A stretch of 55,054 nucleotides of DNA from Rubrivivax sp. (GTDB lineage Bacteria > Pseudomonadota > Gammaproteobacteria > Burkholderiales > Burkholderiaceae_C): the NCBI GenBank assembly GCA_004210455.1, contig SEFA01000041.1, positions 1 to 55,054 on the forward strand, in the 5' to 3' direction. The translations under genes were made by a program, and so were the position numbers. The notes beneath the pieces are model-generated. The model saw only the letters and a list, made by a program, of their open reading frames with translations. It was not told the DNA's origin and did not search any database. Shown here in pieces: positions 49,036-55,054 of the stretch; position 1 is the stretch's first letter; the number at the start of each line of letters is the position of its first letter.

Positions 49036-50283
49036 TCAAACGACGGCGTCATCCGGCGGTATCGCCTTGAACGGCTGGTGTCGTTCCAGTTCGTCGATGT
49101 ACTCGTTCATCGCCTCGCCCTCCTGGGTGAGGAAGTCCGCCACTGCCTCGCGGAACTGCGGGTGCGCGAGCCAGTGCGCCGAGTGGGTCGCCACCGGCAT
49201 CAACCCGCGCGCCATCTTGTGCTCGCCTTGCGCGCCGCCTTCGAAGCGGCGCCAGCCGTTCTCCAGGCACCACGCCAGCGGCTGGTAATAGCAGGCGTCG
49301 AAGTGCAGGTTGGGGATGTAGCGCGTCGAGCCCCAGTAGCGCCCGTAGGCCGCGCGCTGCGATTCGTCGATCGCCACCAGCGAGGCGGCCACGCGTTCGC
49401 CCGCCGCGTCCCGCGCGACGAACATCAGCCAGTGTTCCGGCATGTCCGCCGCCATCCGTGCGAAGAAGTCGCGCGTCAGGTAGGGCTTGTTGCGGTGCGC
49501 GAGGTAGGTCAGCGTGTAGCACTCGTAGAAGAAGTCCCAGTCCTCGGCGGTGATCGCCGCGCCGCGCAGCGGCTCGAAGCGGATGCCCGCCTCGACGACC
49601 TTGCGCCGCTCCTGCTGGATCTTCTTGCGCTTCTCCCGCTGCAGCGTCGCGAGGTAGTCGGCGAAAGGGCGCGGCACGCCATCGCCGGTCCAGTGGAACT
49701 GCACCTGCTGCCGCGCGAGCCAGTCGTCGCCGGTGAGCGCGCGCTGGTCCTGGTCGTCGCCGAACAGCACATGCACGGAGGAAAGCTCCGAGCGCGCCGT
49801 CAGGGCCCGCAAGGCCTTCACCAGCCACGCGCGCGCGGCGTCGTCCTTCGCCAGCAGGCGGCTGCCGGGCACCGGCGTGAACGGCACGGCCACCAGCAGC
49901 TTCGGGTAGTACGCGAGCCCGTGCCGCTGATAGGCATCGGCCCAGGCCCAGTCGAACACGTACTCGCCATACGAGTGGCCCTTGAGGTAGGCCGGACAGG
50001 CGGCGATCAGTTCGTCGCCGTCCCACACGCTGAGGAACTGCGCCTGCCAGCCCTTCTTCGGCACTGCGGAACCCGACGCGTGCATCGCGCTCAGGTACTC
50101 GAGCTTCATGAACGGCGACGGCAGCGGCGAGGCGGCGAGCAGCGCGTTCCATTGATCGCGGGGCAGCGCGGCGGGGTCGTCGTCGACGCGGATCAGCGGC
50201 TGGGCGCTGTCATGCACGGGCTCGCGCCCGTGTGCGAACTCGGACGCGTCAGCGGCGGGGGAAGGCGAGGGTGGGGCGGTCAT
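49036..50283 (-). CDS. GNAT/FemAB-like acyltransferase, DUF482 family
   Basis: This 415-residue cytoplasmic protein of the DUF482 family (often annotated as peptidoglycan-biosynthesis-like or GNAT) has the typical opening W-N-A-L-L-A-A-S-P-L-P-S-P-F-M-K-L-E-Y-L. It continues with R-E-K-R-K-K-I-Q-Q-E-R-R-K-V and G-G-A-Q-G-E-H-K-M-A-R-G near the C terminus. The true substrate is not established. I chose the ATG at 50283; the upstream frame starts at a TTG. It is divergent from nadE across 58 bases. Confidence 0.85.
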   Translation of the reverse strand: MTAPPSPSPAADASEFAHGREPVHDSAQPLIRVDDDPAALPRDQWNALLAASPLPSPFMKLEYLSAMHASGSAVPKKGWQAQFLSVWDGDELIAACPAYLKGHSYGEYVFDWAWADAYQRHGLAYYPKLLVAVPFTPVPGSRLLAKDDAARAWLVKALRALTARSELSSVHVLFGDDQDQRALTGDDWLARQQVQFHWTGDGVPRPFADYLATLQREKRKKIQQERRKVVEAGIRFEPLRGAAITAEDWDFFYECYTLTYLAHRNKPYLTRDFFARMAADMPEHWLMFVARDAAGERVAASLVAIDESQRAAYGRYWGSTRYIPNLHFDACYYQPLAWCLENGWRRFEGGAQGEHKMARGLMPVATHSAHWLAHPQFREAVADFLTQEGEAMNEYIDELERHQPFKAIPPDDAVV

Positions 50284-50341
50284 GCGCGGCAAATCTTAGG
50301 CGCAAGCTCAATCCCTTCGCTTTGATGGCAGGATGCTTGCC

Positions 50342-52423
<2,082 letters not shown>

Positions 52424-52490
52424 TGCGACGGATCGGGCGATGCCTCCCTTCTCCGATGGCGGGCGTTCAATTGAAACGATCCGTGCTTAA

Positions 52491-52874
<384 letters not shown>

Positions 52875-52905
52875 CCGCGCGGCCCCGACGGGGCCAGAAA
52901 CAAGG

Positions 52906-52936
52906 AAGGGCGGGCGCCGGTCGGCGTGCGCCCTTT
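52906..52936 (+). terminator. Probable terminator after glnB
   Basis: AGGGCG...GCGCCC forms a stem with a two-base internal mismatch, closed around GGTC and followed by TTTG. A smaller GGCCCC-GAC-GGGGCC hairpin lies just upstream (52881-52895). Confidence 0.55.
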
Positions 52937-52984
52937 GTCATTCAGGCGCTCAGTCAGACGCCCGTTCAAGCTTCAGCCGCGGCG

Positions 52985-53362
52985 TCAGCGCAGGTGTTGC
53001 CAGAGGGCCGCCGCCCAGATGCCGCCCGCCAGCACCAGCGACAGCAGCACGGCGGCGCTCGCGATGTCCTTGGCGCGCTTGCTGAGGTCGTGCAGCTCGA
53101 ACGACACGCGGTCGACGACCGCCTCCACCGCCGAGTTCAGCAGCTCCACGATCAGCACCAGGATCAGCGAGCCGGCCAGCAGCGCGACCTGCACCCAGTC
53201 CCGTCCGAGCCAGAAGGCCAGCGGAAGGCCGATGATCGTCAGCCAGGTCTCCTGGCGGAAGGCGCTCTCGCCGCGGTAGGCGGCGCGCAGGCCGTCCCAG
53301 GAATAGCCAGCAGCGTGCAGGATGCGATCCAGGCCGGTGCGGCCCTTGTGGGGGTTGCTCAT
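52985..53362 (-). CDS. dgkA: Diacylglycerol kinase
   Basis: This 125-residue inner-membrane enzyme has three hydrophobic helices and the family motifs A-Y-R-G-E-S-A-F-R-Q-E and E-L-L-N-S-A-V-E-A-V-V-D-R. It phosphorylates diacylglycerol released during osmoregulated-glucan and LPS decoration. The four 9-bp ATCGTCGCA-type repeats (53360-53395) begin at its start codon. Confidence 0.95.
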   Translation of the reverse strand: MSNPHKGRTGLDRILHAAGYSWDGLRAAYRGESAFRQETWLTIIGLPLAFWLGRDWVQVALLAGSLILVLIVELLNSAVEAVVDRVSFELHDLSKRAKDIASAAVLLSLVLAGGIWAAALWQHLR

Positions 53363-53395
53363 CGTCGCAATCGTCGCAATCGCCGAGATCGTCGA
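53360..53395. repeat. Four 9-bp tandem repeat units between RDD and dgkA genes
   Basis: The units are ATCGTCGCA twice, ATCGCCGAG and ATCGTCGAA, lying between the RDD stop and the dgkA start and overlapping the first bases of dgkA. Confidence 0.7.
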
Positions 53396-53414
53396 AATCG
53401 GCGCAGAGGGGAGG

Positions 53415-53966
53415 TCAGGAGTCTGCCGGCAACGCGGTCGCCTTCTTCGCGCGGGGCGGCGGCAATTGCGTGATCAGGCGGGTGCCGCAGATCACGTCGT
53501 GCAGGAACTGCCGCTGCGGGTGCAGCCGTGCCAGCAGCAGGTAGCCGGCGATGCCGGCGAACATCGTGCCGAAGATCGCCCCGGTGCTGTGGTCCAGGCC
53601 CAGCGCATGCACGCTGGCCAGGGCCGGCAGGAACCACAGCCAGGCGGCGAGATAACGTGCCGTGGCCCGGGCCTGCGTGAGCGTCCGCCCCTGGGCGTCG
53701 ACGACGCGCAGGTGCCAGGCCCGCATGGCCACGGTCTGGCCGCCACGCGACCAGAACCAGATGAAATAGATGCCCAGCACCAGGAACAGGAAGGCCTGCA
53801 GGCCGTGTTGCCCGACCAGCGCGTTGCGCTGCTGGGTGAGCGTCGAGTAGAGCCAGCCGGCGATGAAAACGACGCCGAACAGGACGACGCCCTCATAGAT
53901 GAAGGCGGCGAGGCGGCGCATCAGGCCCGGCGGAGGGATGTCGCCGGCAACGGGTGCGGAGGTCAT
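53415..53966 (-). CDS. RDD-family membrane protein
   Basis: This 183-residue protein has three or four hydrophobic helices and the RDD signature pieces G-L-M-R-R-L-A-A-F-I-Y-E near the start, R-G-G-Q-T-V-A-M-R-A-W-H-L-R-V, and H-D-V-I-C-G-T-R-L at the end. The function of the family is mostly unknown, with some members linked to ion exchange. It follows the DUF3106 gene by nine bases, as in many Burkholderiales. Confidence 0.9.
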   Translation of the reverse strand: MTSAPVAGDIPPPGLMRRLAAFIYEGVVLFGVVFIAGWLYSTLTQQRNALVGQHGLQAFLFLVLGIYFIWFWSRGGQTVAMRAWHLRVVDAQGRTLTQARATARYLAAWLWFLPALASVHALGLDHSTGAIFGTMFAGIAGYLLLARLHPQRQFLHDVICGTRLITQLPPPRAKKATALPADS

Positions 53967-53975
53967 CCGGCCAGT

Positions 53976-54833
53976 TTAGCGGCTGGCGGCATCGCGTCGG
54001 GGGAGCAGCGTGTCCGGGTCGAGCTTCGCGTCGCTCGGCGAGCGGATCGGCCGGCCGCGCGCGGCGCTGGCGCCGGCCAGCGGCGGCTGGGCGCGCTGCG
54101 TCATCAGCACCGTGGTCGCGCCCGGTTGGGCCTGGACAATGGTGGGGCCGGTCGTTGCCGTCAGCGGTGTGCGTTGGATGGGCGCTTTCGCCCGCGTGGG
54201 CGCGGCGGGCACGTCGCGACCCGCGGCGGAGGCCTTTTCCGCTGCGCGCTCCACCAGGCGCTGGCGCTTCTCCGGGGGCAGCGCCTGATAGGCGTCCCAC
54301 TTCTCGCGCATGCGCGCTTCCTGCTCGGGCGCACGGAGCTCGTTCGCGTGCTGGTAGCCGATGCGGGCGCGCTGGCGTTCCGCCGGCGACATCCGCGTCC
54401 ACTCGACCATGCGTTCTCGCAGGCGCTGCTGATGCTCCACCGGCAGGGTCGGGTAACGGGCGGCGATCTCCAGCCACTTGCCCTTGCGGGCACCGTCGAG
54501 CTGGTCCCATTCCTTGGACAACGGGGCCAGCGCTTCCTTCTGGGACGCGCTGAGCGAAGCCCAGTTCTGGCTGCTGGTCAGCGCGCCCGGCGTGGTCGTC
54601 GGCGCCACCGGTCTCGGGGGCGACGAGGCGTGCGGCGCGGCTGTCGCGAGGCGGCCGTCGAGCGGCGCGGAGGCGGACGTGTCCTGCGCCGAGGCGGTTG
54701 CGGCTCCCCACGCCAGCGCGCCGCAGGCGGCCACCAGGCTCAGGCGGCGCACCCAGCCGCGCGAGGCGGCACGATCAGGGAAAACGATGGGATCTCCCGC
54801 TGCGAGCGGGAGCGGGCGGAAGGAACTGACCAC
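53976..54833 (-). CDS. DUF3106 family exported protein
   Basis: This protein of about 285 residues has a signal-type segment (W-V-R-R-L-S-L-V-A-A-C-G-A-L-A-W, then A-T-A-S-A-Q) preceded by about 28 residues if the GTG at 54833 is the start (GAGG upstream). A GTG 27 codons later would leave only the signal peptide and is a real alternative, because a hairpin (54794-54812) lies in the first part. The mature region is helical and repeats W-x-x-L-P-x-E-K-R/Q patterns typical of DUF3106. Function unknown. Confidence 0.75.
   Translation of the reverse strand: MVSSFRPLPLAAGDPIVFPDRAASRGWVRRLSLVAACGALAWGAATASAQDTSASAPLDGRLATAAPHASSPPRPVAPTTTPGALTSSQNWASLSASQKEALAPLSKEWDQLDGARKGKWLEIAARYPTLPVEHQQRLRERMVEWTRMSPAERQRARIGYQHANELRAPEQEARMREKWDAYQALPPEKRQRLVERAAEKASAAGRDVPAAPTRAKAPIQRTPLTATTGPTIVQAQPGATTVLMTQRAQPPLAGASAARGRPIRSPSDAKLDPDTLLPRRDAASR
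54794..54812. promoter_or_regulatory. Hairpin near the DUF3106 start
   Basis: CTCCCGCT (54794-54801) pairs with AGCGGGAG (54805-54812) around GCG. It falls either in the first codons or in a leader, depending on the true start. Confidence 0.4.
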
Positions 54834-55054
54834 GCACCGCCTCACTGCGACGATTTGGCTTCGTCGGACTTCTCGCCGTCGGCGGCGGCACCCTGGCACT
54901 GGGCGGCGGCGAGAAGACCCCGCGCTGGAGAAAGGCCGCCACGCTGCTGCCGCTGGCGCTGCTGCTGGGTGGCCTGCTGCTGATCCAGCACAGCCAGTGG
55001 TACGAACAGATCCGCAGCGCGGCCGAACTCGACACCGAGATGCTTTCCAAGCCG
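54830..55054 (+). pseudogene. Partial DUF3619-like reading frame, cut by the window edge
   Basis: On the plus strand the frame is open from 54830 and reads G-G-G-T-L-A-L-G-G-G-E-K, a membrane helix (A-A-T-L-L-P-L-A-L-L-L-G-G-L-L-L-I) and then E-L-D-T-E-M-L-S-K-P. This resembles the middle of DUF3619 proteins. It has no start codon, no N-terminal domain, and runs opposite to DUF3106 and RDD, with which DUF3619 is normally co-oriented. A 9-bp inverted repeat (54869-54877, 54908-54916) marks the possible join. It may be an assembly chimera or a real inversion. Confidence 0.5.
54842..54877 (-). pseudogene. C-terminal tail of a minus-strand upstream gene, possibly DUF3619
   Basis: On the minus strand a frame ends D-G-E-K-S-D-E-A-K-S-S-Q then TGA (54842-54844), nine bases before the DUF3106 GTG. 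This is where a DUF3619 gene would be expected to end. The rest of that gene is not readable on this strand. Tentative. Confidence 0.35.

Overview
The window is a high-GC, gene-dense stretch of a betaproteobacterial chromosome, most likely Burkholderiales of the Roseateles/Mitsuaria/Pelomonas type. The lineage is inferred from gene content and order: thrS-infC-rpmI-rplT-pheS-pheT-ihfA-merR-tRNA-Pro, nadE beside glnB, a DUF3106-RDD pair, a Bug-type (TctC) binding protein and an MCE lipid exporter. No phage, insertion sequence, CRISPR array or rRNA was seen. Both ends of the window carry inverted structures, so this may be a complete contig with imperfect ends.

Layout. (1) 1-6265: an XRE-cupin regulator, a POT peptide transporter, an FAD-dependent amino-acid oxidoreductase, a dipeptide epimerase, a small conserved protein and an M14 peptidase. 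A 15-bp palindromic operator (TTTCCAAATTGGAAA) lies both upstream of the regulator and in the transporter/oxidoreductase divergent promoter, which suggests one regulon for peptides containing D-amino acids. (2) 6379-11919: aldo/keto reductase, a receiver-histidine kinase hybrid, a cold-shock protein, an exported metallo-beta-lactamase-fold hydrolase coupled to a GST, and a LysR regulator. (3) 11900-15418: two secreted zinc peptidases (M28 and M4), each with a C-terminal PPC domain. (4) 15810-23540: AidB-like acyl-CoA dehydrogenase, Tex, a TonB-dependent receptor and a patatin-like phospholipase.

(5) 23521-31776: the translation operon. thrS has a leader that looks like a classical threonine attenuator: a 14-codon ORF with four Thr codons, a strong intrinsic terminator, and a competing 9-bp antiterminator pairing that starts right after the leader stop codon. 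infC starts with ATC. Terminators or hairpins also precede rpmI and pheS. The run ends with ihfA, a MerR regulator and tRNA-Pro(GGG).

(6) 31741-37851: an acyltransferase, a membrane-anchored LytTR regulator with a (Ser-Pro) repeat linker, and an MCE/Mla-type operon (STAS-permease fusion, ATPase, MCE protein, PqiC-like lipoprotein). (7) 37873-45025: a J-domain protein, an H+-pumping pyrophosphatase, and a divergent locus pairing an HTH-fused citrate synthase with a Bug binding protein and a 2-hydroxyacid dehydrogenase, with paired ATTGA-N3/4-TCAAT dyads between them. (8) 45029-55054: a large PKD/NHL-repeat lipoprotein, soluble pyrophosphatase, a DUF482-type acyltransferase, NAD synthetase, PII (glnB), diacylglycerol kinase, RDD and DUF3106 proteins. 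The window ends in what looks like a DUF3619 fragment on the opposite strand from its expected partners.

The most interesting items are the thrS attenuator, the operator-linked D-amino-acid peptide locus, the HTH-citrate synthase locus with its dyads, and the inverted structures at the two ends, which should be checked for assembly artefacts. All family assignments come from reading the translated sequence; no database search was run.
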